A stretch of 64,000 bases of DNA from Corynebacterium minutissimum. GTDB taxonomy: Bacteria > Actinomycetota > Actinomycetes > Mycobacteriales > Mycobacteriaceae. A program made the position numbers and the translations under genes. The stretch covers positions 1,364,001 through 1,428,000 of the forward strand of contig NZ_CP069533.1 of assembly GCF_016889765.1 (NCBI RefSeq), written 5' to 3'. This document shows, piece after piece, positions 41,347-49,100 of this stretch (positions are counted from its first letter, which is position 1; each line of letters begins with the position of its first letter). Under the pieces are notes generated by a model, which ran no database searches, had not been told where the DNA came from, and worked only from the letters and a program-made list of their open reading frames with translations.

Positions 41347-41606
41347 TCGTAGACTTCGCGTCGGTGACCTAGGTCAACAACGGTGATCGCGACCGTGTTT
41401 TCGTATATTGGCGCGATAACGCGGTAGTCCCCGACTCGCCAGCGCCACAGACCGGATTAATCTCTCATGAGACCCTTGCCGCTCGAGCGCGGCTCTTCGA
41501 GTTCTGCCACTTTGCGAAGAAACCTGCTGACTCTCTTCTGCGTTGGCTTGTCTAACTTTCGGAAGGCCTTCGCACCGCGCGGCGTGAAGCTAATCTTCCA
41601 CGCCAC
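41343..41606 (-). pseudogene. relE: RelE/ParE-family toxin gene with one in-frame stop
   Basis: Read from GTG at 41606, 87 codons encode a typical RelE toxin: AWKISFTPRGAKAFRKLDK, then SGLWRWRVGDYRVIAPIYEN and VVDLGHRREVYD. A TAA at 41459-41457 (codon 50) interrupts it exactly where the family has Leu (KGLMRD-stop-SGLWRWRVGD); TTA to TAA is a single base change. The rest is intact, so the loss is recent. No full antitoxin gene precedes it; the GTG overlaps the 3' end of moeB, whose tail resembles an antitoxin C-terminus. Confidence 0.85.
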
Positions 41607-42672
41607 ATTCAGCCTCTAGTTCTTCAAGAGAAATGGTCTCCAGATCGCCTCGGTGGGCGGCCGCGGCCTCGGTCTCGAGCTCGGAAATGTGTTCTTGCCA
41701 GGCGTCGATGCCGCCGCGCAGCGAGTAGACGTTGCTGAAGCCACGGGCGCGCAAGGCCTCGACGGCCTGGGCGGAGCGCAGGCCGCTGGCGCAGTAGAGG
41801 ACGGCGAGGTCCTCAGAGTTTAGGGGCGGGTTGTGGCCAGCGAGGATCTCATCGAGCGGAAGGTGCTGCGAGCCGGGGATAAGGGAGGTGGCGCGTTCGG
41901 GAGCGGTGCGGACGTCGATGAGCGTGGCGTCCTCAGGGATCTCGCGGACGTCGGTGGGGTTGTCGGGGCGTGCCGGGGTGGCGCCGCCTGCGCGCACGGG
42001 GATGTATTCCCAGGTCCCGGCGAGGGAATCGTAGTAGCCCAGCGTGCCGATGAGCGGGGTGCCGATACCTGTGAGGAGCTTAAGCGCCTCCACCGCCAAG
42101 GCGGAGCCGGCCACACCGACGACCGGGCCCATCACGCCGGCCTGCGAGCAGGAAGGCACCTGCGGGTCGGTGGGGAAGAGGTCCTCGTAGACCGGGCCGT
42201 GGCCGGAGTGGAAGACGGTGAGCTGCGCGTCATAACCCAGGAGTGACGCCCACACGTGCGGAATGCCCAGCTCATGGGCGGCCCAGGAGGCTAGGTGGCG
42301 GGAGTAGAAGTTATCGGTGCCGTCGATGATGAGGTCGGCGCCGCGCAGTTGCGCCAGGGCGGTGTCAGGTGTGAGGCGCGAGAACTGCTCGACGGTGCAC
42401 TCGGGGTTGAGGGCGTTCAAGGCCGCGGCGGCGGATTCGGTTTTGGGCTGGCCTACGGTCGCTGTGCTGTGGATGACTTGGCGGTGCAGGTTGGAGAGGG
42501 AGACGAGGTCGTCGTCGAAAAGCAGGATGCGCCCCACGCCCGCGCCTGCGAGATAGAGCAGGGCAGGCGAGCCCAGGCCGCCGGCGCCGATGACCGCGAC
42601 TGTGGAAGCGCGAAGCCGTTGCTGAGTGGAGGTTCCCCAGAGGGTTTCCTGGCGTGCGTAGCGTGAGCTCAT
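41590..42672 (-). CDS. moeB: MoeB/ThiF-type adenylyltransferase with rhodanese domain and an antitoxin-like tail
   Basis: 360 aa. The E1-like part has the nucleotide motif GAGGLGSPALLYLAGAGVG (residues ~30-48) and the DNFYSRHL substrate region; it adenylates the MoaD or ThiS/CysO C-terminus. The rhodanese domain (about 240-328) has the active loop YCASGLRS with its Cys. The last ~32 residues, including RGDLETISLEELEAECG, are not part of MoeB-rhodanese proteins and look like the C-terminus of a RelB/Phd-type antitoxin, directly upstream of and overlapping the relE remnant. GGAGAA lies 7 nt before the ATG. Confidence 0.88.
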   Translation of the reverse strand: MSSRYARQETLWGTSTQQRLRASTVAVIGAGGLGSPALLYLAGAGVGRILLFDDDLVSLSNLHRQVIHSTATVGQPKTESAAAALNALNPECTVEQFSRLTPDTALAQLRGADLIIDGTDNFYSRHLASWAAHELGIPHVWASLLGYDAQLTVFHSGHGPVYEDLFPTDPQVPSCSQAGVMGPVVGVAGSALAVEALKLLTGIGTPLIGTLGYYDSLAGTWEYIPVRAGGATPARPDNPTDVREIPEDATLIDVRTAPERATSLIPGSQHLPLDEILAGHNPPLNSEDLAVLYCASGLRSAQAVEALRARGFSNVYSLRGGIDAWQEHISELETEAAAAHRGDLETISLEELEAECGVED

Positions 42673-42827
42673 TCTGAAGTTCTCCGAGCTTTTCGTGGGC
42701 TTGCCTTGATTTCAATAACTCTTTGTGGCGGGATTCTGAATCCAAATCTCCCTGGCACTCTCAAGGCGTCACAACTCCATAGTTAAGAGCTACTTAACCC
42801 TTATGTACCCTTTTTGATAGATGCACC

Positions 42828-42867
42828 AATTTGGCCACAGTACCCGCATGAGTGCTGTGGCCAAATT
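42828..42867 (-). terminator. Terminator of the peptide/membrane-protein cassette
   Basis: AATTTGGCCACAG (42828-42840) and CTGTGGCCAAATT (42855-42867) form a perfect 13-bp stem with a 14-nt loop, T-rich on both sides. It lies about 80 bp downstream of the 42945-43301 gene and before moeB on the minus strand. Confidence 0.65.
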
Positions 42868-42944
42868 TTGGAAGACAGTTTAGCAAGATCCTATCACTCT
42901 TTATCAAGCGATTAATAGGCTGCTAGCTCCACTTAAAATACCGA

Positions 42945-43301
42945 TCATGCCGCTGATTGACGGAAGACTATATGGTTATTGGGCCAGAAAAAGTAGCAGA
43001 TAGCTAGGAACACCACGACTATTCGCCCAACCAAGCTAGGGAAGAAAGCTGTAATAGCTATCGTTGCAGCAAAGAGGAAAATGGAACGCACGCGATGCAT
43101 CCAAGGAGATCCCGCTTTTTCACCCATGATCATGGAGATACCAAAAAGGATTACTCCCAATATTGAATAGATCCACAAATATTCAGAATTGAAAAAGTGT
43201 TCAACTCCATATTTCTCAATAATATCCGAGGGGAATATAGTAACAAAAGCCCACAGAGTTTCTGGAAAGCGAATAAACTTTGGATCTTTATCCATCCGCA
43301 T
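42945..43301 (-). CDS. AT-rich membrane protein, possible partner or immunity protein of the preceding peptide
   Basis: 118 aa with three to four membrane helices: LWAFVTIF, LWIYSILGVILFGISMIM, SIFLFAATIAITAFF and LVGRIVVVFLAICYFFW. The charged N-terminus is MRMDKDPKFIRFPET. The base composition (about 40-45% GC) is well below the neighbouring genes and the codon use differs, so it was probably acquired. The start codon overlaps the stop of the upstream peptide gene (TAATG), so the two are coupled. No family recognised. Confidence 0.65.
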   Translation of the reverse strand: MRMDKDPKFIRFPETLWAFVTIFPSDIIEKYGVEHFFNSEYLWIYSILGVILFGISMIMGEKAGSPWMHRVRSIFLFAATIAITAFFPSLVGRIVVVFLAICYFFWPNNHIVFRQSAA

Positions 43302-43522
43302 TAGTCATCCTCAATCTCTACGGTAATTGGCGGAAATATCCACTTAGAGTACCAGGTAATACCTTTACCCTGCGCGACCGCCCCTGTGATTTTAGCAGCA
43401 AGATCGACAAAGTAAGCTTCTCCAAGAAGACCGGCAGCGCCAGCAATAGCAGCTCCGATCGGCCCGCCTGATACAGCACCCCAAGCTAATAATGCCGCCT
43501 CAAGAGCAGCTGGCCCTTCCAT
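43301..43522 (-). CDS. Small Ala/Gly-rich hydrophobic peptide, bacteriocin-like
   Basis: 73 aa. A hydrophobic Ala/Gly-rich stretch (ALLAWGAVSGGPIGAAIAGA, then AAKITGAVAQGKGI) is followed by an aromatic part (WYSKWIFPP) and an acidic end (EIEDD). The composition resembles secreted membrane-active peptides such as circular or class II bacteriocins, without a match to a named family. The frame is open for nine more codons upstream (SAFATEAAA) up to a TAA, and AFATEA resembles a signal-peptidase site, so the gene may have lost its 5' end. Coupled to a membrane protein by TAATG. Confidence 0.55.
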   Translation of the reverse strand: MEGPAALEAALLAWGAVSGGPIGAAIAGAAGLLGEAYFVDLAAKITGAVAQGKGITWYSKWIFPPITVEIEDD

Positions 43523-43549
43523 TGCCGCTGCTTCTGTGGCGAACGCGGA

Positions 43550-43624
43550 TTAACTGTCCCACTTGGCCGTGAATCCAGGCATCTCAAACCACGCCGAATG
43601 CTGACAGTGCGTACAGCGGTTCAT
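43550..43624 (-). CDS. 24-residue CxxC micro-ORF coupled to moaE
   Basis: ATG overlaps the moaE stop (ATGA), and the peptide MNRCTHCQHSAWFEMPGF... of 24 residues ends at TAA. It has a zinc-ribbon-like CTHCQH. The stop is in the same reading frame as the downstream hydrophobic-peptide gene, with ten codons between. It may be a real small protein or the 5' remnant of a longer gene cut by the arrival of the AT-rich cassette. Confidence 0.4.
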   Translation of the reverse strand: MNRCTHCQHSAWFEMPGFTAKWDS

Positions 43625-44040
43625 TCCAGGCCTACCCAGGTGGTGGTGTCATCGGTGTGAAGCTGCTCTTTCCAGATGGGGACTTCCGCCTTGACGCGGT
43701 CGGCGCAGGTCGAGGCGGCCTCGAAGGCGTCCTTGCGGTGCGCGGAGGCGGCCGCGACGATGAAGGCGGACTCGCCGATTTCCAGTGCTCCAGTGCGATG
43801 CGCGCACCACAGGCGCACGGCAGGGAAGGCGGCGGCGACGTCAGCCGCGACGCGTTCGATCTCTTCTTGGGCGCTGGGATGCGCGGTGTAGGTGAGGAGT
43901 TTGACCCCGCGGCCGGAGTCGTGGTTGCGCACGATGCCGTCGAATAAAACGACGGCGCCGGTTTCAGCGGTGGCGATGTCCGGGGCGGAGATGGGCTCAG
44001 CGCTGATGCGGGCGCCGAGTAAGCCGAAGTTAGTGCTCAT
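43621..44040 (-). CDS. moaE: Molybdopterin synthase catalytic subunit MoaE
   Basis: 139 aa. GAVVLFDGIVRNHDSGRGV is the conserved N-terminal region, YTAHPSAQEEIERV the helix region, and HRTGALEIGE and VPIWKEQL (active-site Lys) are conserved. With MoaD it converts cyclic pyranopterin to molybdopterin. The ATG at 44040 overlaps the end of mog by 11 nt; a longer in-frame reading is a shadow of mog. Confidence 0.93.
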   Translation of the reverse strand: MSTNFGLLGARISAEPISAPDIATAETGAVVLFDGIVRNHDSGRGVKLLTYTAHPSAQEEIERVAADVAAAFPAVRLWCAHRTGALEIGESAFIVAAASAHRKDAFEAASTCADRVKAEVPIWKEQLHTDDTTTWVGLE

Positions 44041-44500
44041 GAAGGCCTTCCAACTGGTTGATGATGTGGTTAAGCACCGGTTCGAGGACCGCGCAGCCGT
44101 CTTTGGCAGCACCCGTGGAGCCGGGCAGGGCCATGGCGAAGGTTTTGTGCGATACGCCAGCAACGGTACGCGAGAGCGCCGCGGTGGGGATGCCGACGGA
44201 GTGCGCGTAGAAGGCATGGGCCAGGCCGGGGAGCTCGCGCTCAAGGTGTGGGGTGAGCGCTTCGACGGTGCGGTCATCCGGTGTGATGCCAGTGCCGCCG
44301 GAAGTGAGGATAACCGAAGGGGCATCGGCAAAAGCGCGGGAGAGGGCGGCGTCGATGTCGGCGTCCGCGACGACGACAGGCTCCGGGGTATCGAAGCCCT
44401 GTTCACGGAGGAAGTTCACCAAGATGGGGCCGGAACGGTCCTCGTACTCGCCGGCGGCGGCGCGGGTCGAGGCAACGATGACGAGTGCGCGGCGGGTCAT
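44030..44500 (-). CDS. mog: MogA/MoaB-family molybdenum cofactor protein
   Basis: 156 aa. LTSGGTGITPDDRTVEAL is the molybdopterin-binding signature, with the ALPGSTGAAKDG motif near the C-terminus. It adenylates molybdopterin before MoeA inserts molybdate. It overlaps moeA by 4 nt (ATGA type) and moaE by 11 nt, so moeA-mog-moaE is one operon. MoaB versus Mog cannot be separated by eye. Confidence 0.9.
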   Translation of the reverse strand: MTRRALVIVASTRAAAGEYEDRSGPILVNFLREQGFDTPEPVVVADADIDAALSRAFADAPSVILTSGGTGITPDDRTVEALTPHLERELPGLAHAFYAHSVGIPTAALSRTVAGVSHKTFAMALPGSTGAAKDGCAVLEPVLNHIINQLEGLHEH

Positions 44501-45648
44501 GAGAGCGGGAACACCTCCACGAGGTCGCCGGCTGAAAGCTGCGTGTTAGCCGGGATACGGATGAGGGTAGTAGCGCCGATGGCCTGGGACATCAGGTGGG
44601 AGCTGGTGCCGCCGAGGAAGGAGGCAGTTGCTGTGCCATCGGAAATACTGATAATTCCGCGGCGGAACTGCTCGCGGTTGTTGAGTCCATCCGTGGGTTC
44701 CACCAGGTGTGCGTGGAAAGGAGCCGGCGTGTGGCCAAGGACGGGTGCCAGGTAGAGGCGGAAGCTCACCAGCGTGGAGATGGGGTTGCCGGGGAAGCAG
44801 ACCACGGGGATGTCGCCAAGGCGGGACAGGCCCTGCGGGCCGCCGGGCTGCTGCGCCACGTGGCCGAACCAGCCATCCTCTTCAAAGATTTGGCGGATGA
44901 CCTCGAATTTTCCGTGAGAGATGCCGCCGGAAGTAACGATGACATCGGGGCGATGGGTAATGACTGCTTCGGCGAGGTCCGCGCGCAGGGCAGAAGGATC
45001 GTCGTTCGTGCGCACGAAGCCAGCCACGTCGATGCCATACTGCCTGGCCAAAGCTGCGAGCATCGGTGCATTGGAATCGGGGATGGTGGCCTCGCCTTCG
45101 CCACCGATTTCTGCGCCGCCGGTGCAGATAAGGATGCGGGCGGGCGCGAAGGCGAGGACCTCGGTCAGGCCTTGGGAGGCGAGGGTGGCGATGGAGGGGG
45201 CGTCGAGAAGCGCGTGCTCATTGATGAGGGTTGTGCCGGCCTTGACATCGGAGCCCGCGCGGCGGATGAACTGCTCAGGAGCTGCCGGCACAGTGACCGT
45301 GGCGCCTTCTTCCGGGAAGTGTGGGGGCTCGCAGTGCTCGACGGGGACGATGGTGGCGGTGCCTTCAGGGATTTTCGCCCCGGTCATAATCGGCACGGCT
45401 ACGCCGTCTGTCAGCTCACCAGGAACGTCCCCCGCCGCGATAGTGCGGCCGACGGTGAAGGTGCCGCCGTCACATGTGGGAAGCGCATAGCCATCCATCT
45501 GCGAATTATCGAAAGGCGGAAGGTCCTGCTCCGCACGGTACGTCGCGGCGGCGCGGCGGCCGAAGGCGCTGGTTAGGGGAGTGGAGACCGCGCGAGGCTG
45601 CGGAAGGGCCGCGCGAACGGCGGCGAAGTGCTCCTCATAGGTGCGCAT
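44497..45648 (-). CDS. moeA: Molybdopterin molybdenumtransferase MoeA
   Basis: 383 aa. FDNSQMDGYAL is the conserved N-terminal motif, IMTGAKIPEGTATIVPVEHC the core, VTSGGISHGKFEVIRQ the molybdopterin-binding domain and CFPGNPISTLVSF the metal-insertion loop. It inserts molybdate into adenylated molybdopterin. AAGGA lies 7 nt before the ATG at 45648. Head of moeA-mog-moaE; moaD is divergent and 40 bp away. Confidence 0.93.
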   Translation of the reverse strand: MRTYEEHFAAVRAALPQPRAVSTPLTSAFGRRAAATYRAEQDLPPFDNSQMDGYALPTCDGGTFTVGRTIAAGDVPGELTDGVAVPIMTGAKIPEGTATIVPVEHCEPPHFPEEGATVTVPAAPEQFIRRAGSDVKAGTTLINEHALLDAPSIATLASQGLTEVLAFAPARILICTGGAEIGGEGEATIPDSNAPMLAALARQYGIDVAGFVRTNDDPSALRADLAEAVITHRPDVIVTSGGISHGKFEVIRQIFEEDGWFGHVAQQPGGPQGLSRLGDIPVVCFPGNPISTLVSFRLYLAPVLGHTPAPFHAHLVEPTDGLNNREQFRRGIISISDGTATASFLGGTSSHLMSQAIGATTLIRIPANTQLSAGDLVEVFPLS

Positions 45649-45688
45649 TGGGTTCCTTCCTGTCACGGAGGCTGGCATAGTGGCAACT

Positions 45689-45943
45689 ATGGTTGATATA
45701 CATTACTTTGCCGCAGCCCGCGCCGCCGCGGGGCGCGCGCAGGACACAGCGCAGGCGGCGACGCTGGGGGAGTTGCTCGAAGTGTTGCGTGCTCGGCATA
45801 CCGGCAGCACCGAGGCTGGCATGAGCTTTGCGGAGGTGCTGGAGCGTTGCACCTTCCTGGTAGATGGCGCGAGCGCTACCGAGGACGCCGTGCTTTCCGA
45901 CGCCTCCCGCGTCGATGTCCTCCCACCCTTCGCTGGTGGTTAG
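45689..45943 (+). CDS. moaD: MoaD-family sulfur carrier, molybdopterin synthase small subunit
   Basis: 84 aa beta-grasp protein ending in the Gly-Gly required for thiocarboxylation (PPFAGG). VDIHYFAAARAAAG and VDVLPPFAGG match MoaD. MoeB-rhodanese activates it and MoaE is its partner. The ATG at 45689 is divergent from moeA; a CATAGT hexamer lies 7 nt upstream. The gene overlaps the convergent 45940-46311 gene by 4 nt. Confidence 0.9.
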   Translation: MVDIHYFAAARAAAGRAQDTAQAATLGELLEVLRARHTGSTEAGMSFAEVLERCTFLVDGASATEDAVLSDASRVDVLPPFAGG

Positions 45944-46311
45944 TTTCGGCTGCGCAGCGGGCTGGTGAAGAAGTTCACCACGCCGGAGACAATCGCGAGC
46001 ACAACCGCGCCGATGATGGCAGCACCCCAGCCGTCGATGACGAGTGAATCCATCAGCGCGCTGACGAGGAGCAGGACCGCGCCGTTGATGACGAGCGCGA
46101 AGAGGCCCAGGGTGAGGCAGGTCAGCGGTGCGCCGAGGAAGCGGAGCACCGGGGTGACGACCTCGTTGACGATGATGAAGACCGCCGCGATGAGCAGGAA
46201 ACTCTGGGTTCTAGCAGGAACGATGTCGATTCCGGGGACAATCGCTACCACGGCCCAGAAGGCCACCGCGACGGCAATGACGTTGAGTGCAAAATTGATA
46301 AATGTCTTCAC
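45940..46311 (-). CDS. Phage_holin_4_2 (PF04020)-like membrane protein
   Basis: 123 aa with four membrane helices. Sequence NALNVIAVAVAFWAVVAIVPGI-type N-terminus (starting NFALNVIAVAVAF), NEVVTPVLRFLGAPLTCLTLGLF (split) and WGAAIIGAVVLAIVSGVV match the YvlD/holin_4_2 group, chromosomal proteins of unknown function despite the phage name. GTG start with TAGAGT 6 nt upstream (leaderless). Convergent with moaD. Confidence 0.82.
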   Translation of the reverse strand: MKTFINFALNVIAVAVAFWAVVAIVPGIDIVPARTQSFLLIAAVFIIVNEVVTPVLRFLGAPLTCLTLGLFALVINGAVLLLVSALMDSLVIDGWGAAIIGAVVLAIVSGVVNFFTSPLRSRN

Positions 46312-46332
46312 AACTGCACTCTAGCGCGGAAA

Positions 46333-47391
46333 CTACTCCTCTGCAGCGAAGGCAGCGTCCCACGCCTTAAGCAGGACGTCGGTTTCCTCAGCTGTGGTCA
46401 CGGTTACGCGCACTCCCTCGGGAAAGGCGCGGACGAGGACGTCCTTCTCCGCGAGCTGTGCAGCGACTTCCTGCGGGGATCCCAACTTCGCAATGGTGTC
46501 TGCCGCGAACCAGATGTGGTTGGCCTGGGATTCCGGTACGCCAAAGTCCGCGAAGTGCTCCACTAGGCGGTCACGCTGCTCCACGGTTTCGTCGGTGCGC
46601 TCACGCAGCTTCTTCTGGGCGGCCAACGAAGCCACAGCACCTGCCTGCGCGATGGAGTTCACGGAGAACGGGATGGACACCTTGCTCAGCGCCTCGATGA
46701 TCTCGGCGTTGCCGAAGGCATAGCCCAAGCGGACACCGGCCAGGCCATAGGCCTTGGAGAAGGTGCGCAGGCCAATGATGTTGTCGTGGGTGTGGACATA
46801 GTCGGTGGCCAGCGGGACGGCGTCGTTGCGGTTGTACTCGATGTAAGCCTCATCGAGCGCCACGATGACGTCCTTCGGGACCTTGGCTAGGAAGGCGTCG
46901 AATTCTTCCTTGGTGATGATGGAGCCGGTGGGGTTATTGGGGTTGCACACGAAGATCAGGCGGGTCTTGTCCGTGATGGCAGCCGCCATGGCTTCCAAGT
47001 CCACGCGGTGATCCGCGGTGAGCGGGACCTTGACCGGGGTAGCGCCCACGACCTGCGCGAAGATGGGATAAGCCTCGAAGGAGCGCCACGGGAAGACAAT
47101 CTCATCACCGGGCACCGAGGTGATCTGTACCAGCTGCTGGCAGATGGCGGAGGAACCCGCACCGGTGGTGACCTGTTCCGGGGTGACGCCGAGGTTTTCG
47201 GCGAGTGCCTTGCGGATTTCCACCGCTCCCATATCCGGGTAGCGGTTGACGTGAGCGGCAGCAGCCTCCATGGCCTTGAGCGCGCCGGGCAGCGGCTCCT
47301 GAGTTGCCTCATTGGAGGAGAGCTTCAAGGCGTGCTCGGCGTTCTTTCCGGGAACGTAGGCAGGTAGGGAGGAAAGGTCTGGTCGAATCAT
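46333..47391 (-). CDS. pat: Aromatic-amino-acid/histidinol-phosphate aminotransferase (Pat/HisC family)
   Basis: 352 aa class I/II PLP enzyme. The PLP lysine is in RTFSKAYGLAGVRLGY; CNPNNPTGSII and DEAYIEY are conserved. Corynebacterial Pat acts on phenylalanine, tyrosine and histidinol phosphate. The gene is 10 nt after a ThDP decarboxylase and one gene after an amino-acid permease, which fits amino-acid transamination. The ATG 47391 also has TAAGGT 7 nt upstream, so it may have an internal leaderless promoter. Confidence 0.88.
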   Translation of the reverse strand: MIRPDLSSLPAYVPGKNAEHALKLSSNEATQEPLPGALKAMEAAAAHVNRYPDMGAVEIRKALAENLGVTPEQVTTGAGSSAICQQLVQITSVPGDEIVFPWRSFEAYPIFAQVVGATPVKVPLTADHRVDLEAMAAAITDKTRLIFVCNPNNPTGSIITKEEFDAFLAKVPKDVIVALDEAYIEYNRNDAVPLATDYVHTHDNIIGLRTFSKAYGLAGVRLGYAFGNAEIIEALSKVSIPFSVNSIAQAGAVASLAAQKKLRERTDETVEQRDRLVEHFADFGVPESQANHIWFAADTIAKLGSPQEVAAQLAEKDVLVRAFPEGVRVTVTTAEETDVLLKAWDAAFAAEE

Positions 47392-47401
47392 GTTCTCCAC
47401 C

Positions 47402-49075
47402 TTAGGCGTTGCGGGGGCCACGAGGCCCGAAGTCGAAGTCAGCGGTCTGCGGCCCGAAGGCCTGAAGTCCCTTCGGCGCGTCGAAAGGATCGAGGCGCAC
47501 CTCAAGGAAGGCACCGCGCTCCGGATGAGCGGCGATGTCCTCCAAGGCCTGCGCCAGCTCGCCCTCGGTCGAGGCCACGTAGGACTCCATCGTGGTGTCC
47601 TTCATGAAGGCCTTAGGCAGTGCGGTGTAGTCCCACATCTGAATCTCGTTGTATTCGCGTTCCATACCCAGGATGTAGCGCTCGATGGTGTATCCATCAT
47701 TGTTGACCAGCACGATGATGGGCTTGAGGTCCTGGCGCAGGATGGTGGACAGCTCCTGCGCGGTGAGCTGGAAGGAGCCATCACCGATGAAGAGGACGTG
47801 GCGACGCTCCGGGTTGGCCAGCTGCGAGCCGAGCACGCAGGGCAGGGTAAAGCCGATGGAACCCCAGATGGTGGAGTTAATGTACTGCACGCCCTCGGGC
47901 ATGCGCTGCTGGCCCAAGCCAATATTGGAGGTGCCGGCTTCAGCGATGACCACGTCATCTTCCTGGATGAAGCCGAGCATCTGCGGCCAGATGCGCTCCT
48001 GAGTCAGCGGGGCATCCGGGTTCGGCTCGAAGGGCTCGGGCTCGAAGGCTGCGCTTGGCGACGTCTCGGCTTCCGGGATGCGGTCGAGGAGGACGTCGAG
48101 AAGCTCCAGCGTATTGATGCCCACGAAGAACTCACCGTCGGCGTTGACGTGCTGGTCGCCGAAGTTGTAGACGCGAGCATCAGCCAGGTTGTGGGTGAAG
48201 GAACCGGAGTTGACCTCGATGAAGCGTGGGTTCGTGGTGACCAGGAAGTCGGACTTTTCGATGCGCTCCTGCACACCCGGCGCCGATGCTGCGCCGTTAT
48301 AGGTGCCGATGAACAGCGGGTGGCGCTCAGACAAGATGGCCTTGCCGGAGGAAAGCTGGGAGTAAGGCAGCTGGGCTTTGTCGATGATGGCGCGGAGCTT
48401 CTCCGTAAAACCGTGGCGGTTGGTGTCCTGATCGATGAGGATGATCGGGTCCTCGGCCTTAGCAAGGTGCTCCAGCACGTAATCCGCGGCGGCGTTGAGG
48501 CGCTCCGGATCGGAGGGGGCGAGCTCGGTGGAGAAAGGCTCGTCGGGGACCTCGATGGTCAGGTGAGTGATATCGGAAGGAATCTGGATGTGCACCGGGC
48601 GCTTTTCGCGCAGGCAGGTGTGCAGGGCGCGGTCGAATTCCTCGACCACGTTCATGGGGGACACACGCGTGGCCACTTCGGTGAAGGGTGCGAAGGAATC
48701 CAGCATGTTGGCAAAGTCGCCGTCGGCAAGCGAGTGGTGCAGGTTCCAGCGGAATTCCGTGGCGTACTGGGGTGGTGCGCCGGCGAGGGATACCAGCGGG
48801 ACGTGCTCAGCGCGGGCACCAGCGATGCCGTTGAGCGCGGAAAGCTCGCCCACGCCATAGGTGGTGAGCAGGCAGCCTACGCCGCGTTGGCGGGCATACC
48901 CGTCGGCGGCATAGGCGGCATTGAGCTCGTTGCAGGCACCGACGAAGCGGATGCCCTCAGCGGCCTCAATCTGCTCGAGGAAGCTCAGGTTGAAGTCACC
49001 GGGCACGCCGATGATTTCGGTAATGCCGATGGCCTTGAGTCGGTCCAGGATGAAATCACCAATGGTGGTCTGCAT
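47402..49075 (-). CDS. ipdC: Indolepyruvate/phenylpyruvate decarboxylase-like ThDP enzyme
   Basis: 557 aa of the pyruvate/indolepyruvate decarboxylase family. GVPGDFNLSFLEQI and ACNELNAAYAADGYAR (ThDP glutamate) are at the N-terminus, an HH pair is seen at WNLHHSLAD, and GDGSFQLTAQELSTI...NNDGYTIER is the ThDP-Mg motif. It decarboxylates 2-keto acids to aldehydes; with an aromatic aminotransferase next to it, aromatic or branched keto acids are likely substrates. AAAGGA lies 9 nt before the ATG. 25 nt from the permease. Confidence 0.88.
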   Translation of the reverse strand: MQTTIGDFILDRLKAIGITEIIGVPGDFNLSFLEQIEAAEGIRFVGACNELNAAYAADGYARQRGVGCLLTTYGVGELSALNGIAGARAEHVPLVSLAGAPPQYATEFRWNLHHSLADGDFANMLDSFAPFTEVATRVSPMNVVEEFDRALHTCLREKRPVHIQIPSDITHLTIEVPDEPFSTELAPSDPERLNAAADYVLEHLAKAEDPIILIDQDTNRHGFTEKLRAIIDKAQLPYSQLSSGKAILSERHPLFIGTYNGAASAPGVQERIEKSDFLVTTNPRFIEVNSGSFTHNLADARVYNFGDQHVNADGEFFVGINTLELLDVLLDRIPEAETSPSAAFEPEPFEPNPDAPLTQERIWPQMLGFIQEDDVVIAEAGTSNIGLGQQRMPEGVQYINSTIWGSIGFTLPCVLGSQLANPERRHVLFIGDGSFQLTAQELSTILRQDLKPIIVLVNNDGYTIERYILGMEREYNEIQMWDYTALPKAFMKDTTMESYVASTEGELAQALEDIAAHPERGAFLEVRLDPFDAPKGLQAFGPQTADFDFGPRGPRNA

Positions 49076-49100
49076 GGAGGGAAGTCCTTTTCTTCTTTAA

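Noticed and set aside
45940..46311. Prophage remnant because of a holin-like protein
   Set aside because: The PF04020 group is chromosomal and widespread; no other phage gene is nearby.
46333..47391. Calling the aminotransferase hisC of the histidine operon
   Set aside because: No other his gene is near, and the sequence and neighbours fit the aromatic Pat-type paralogue better, although the family boundary is not sharp.
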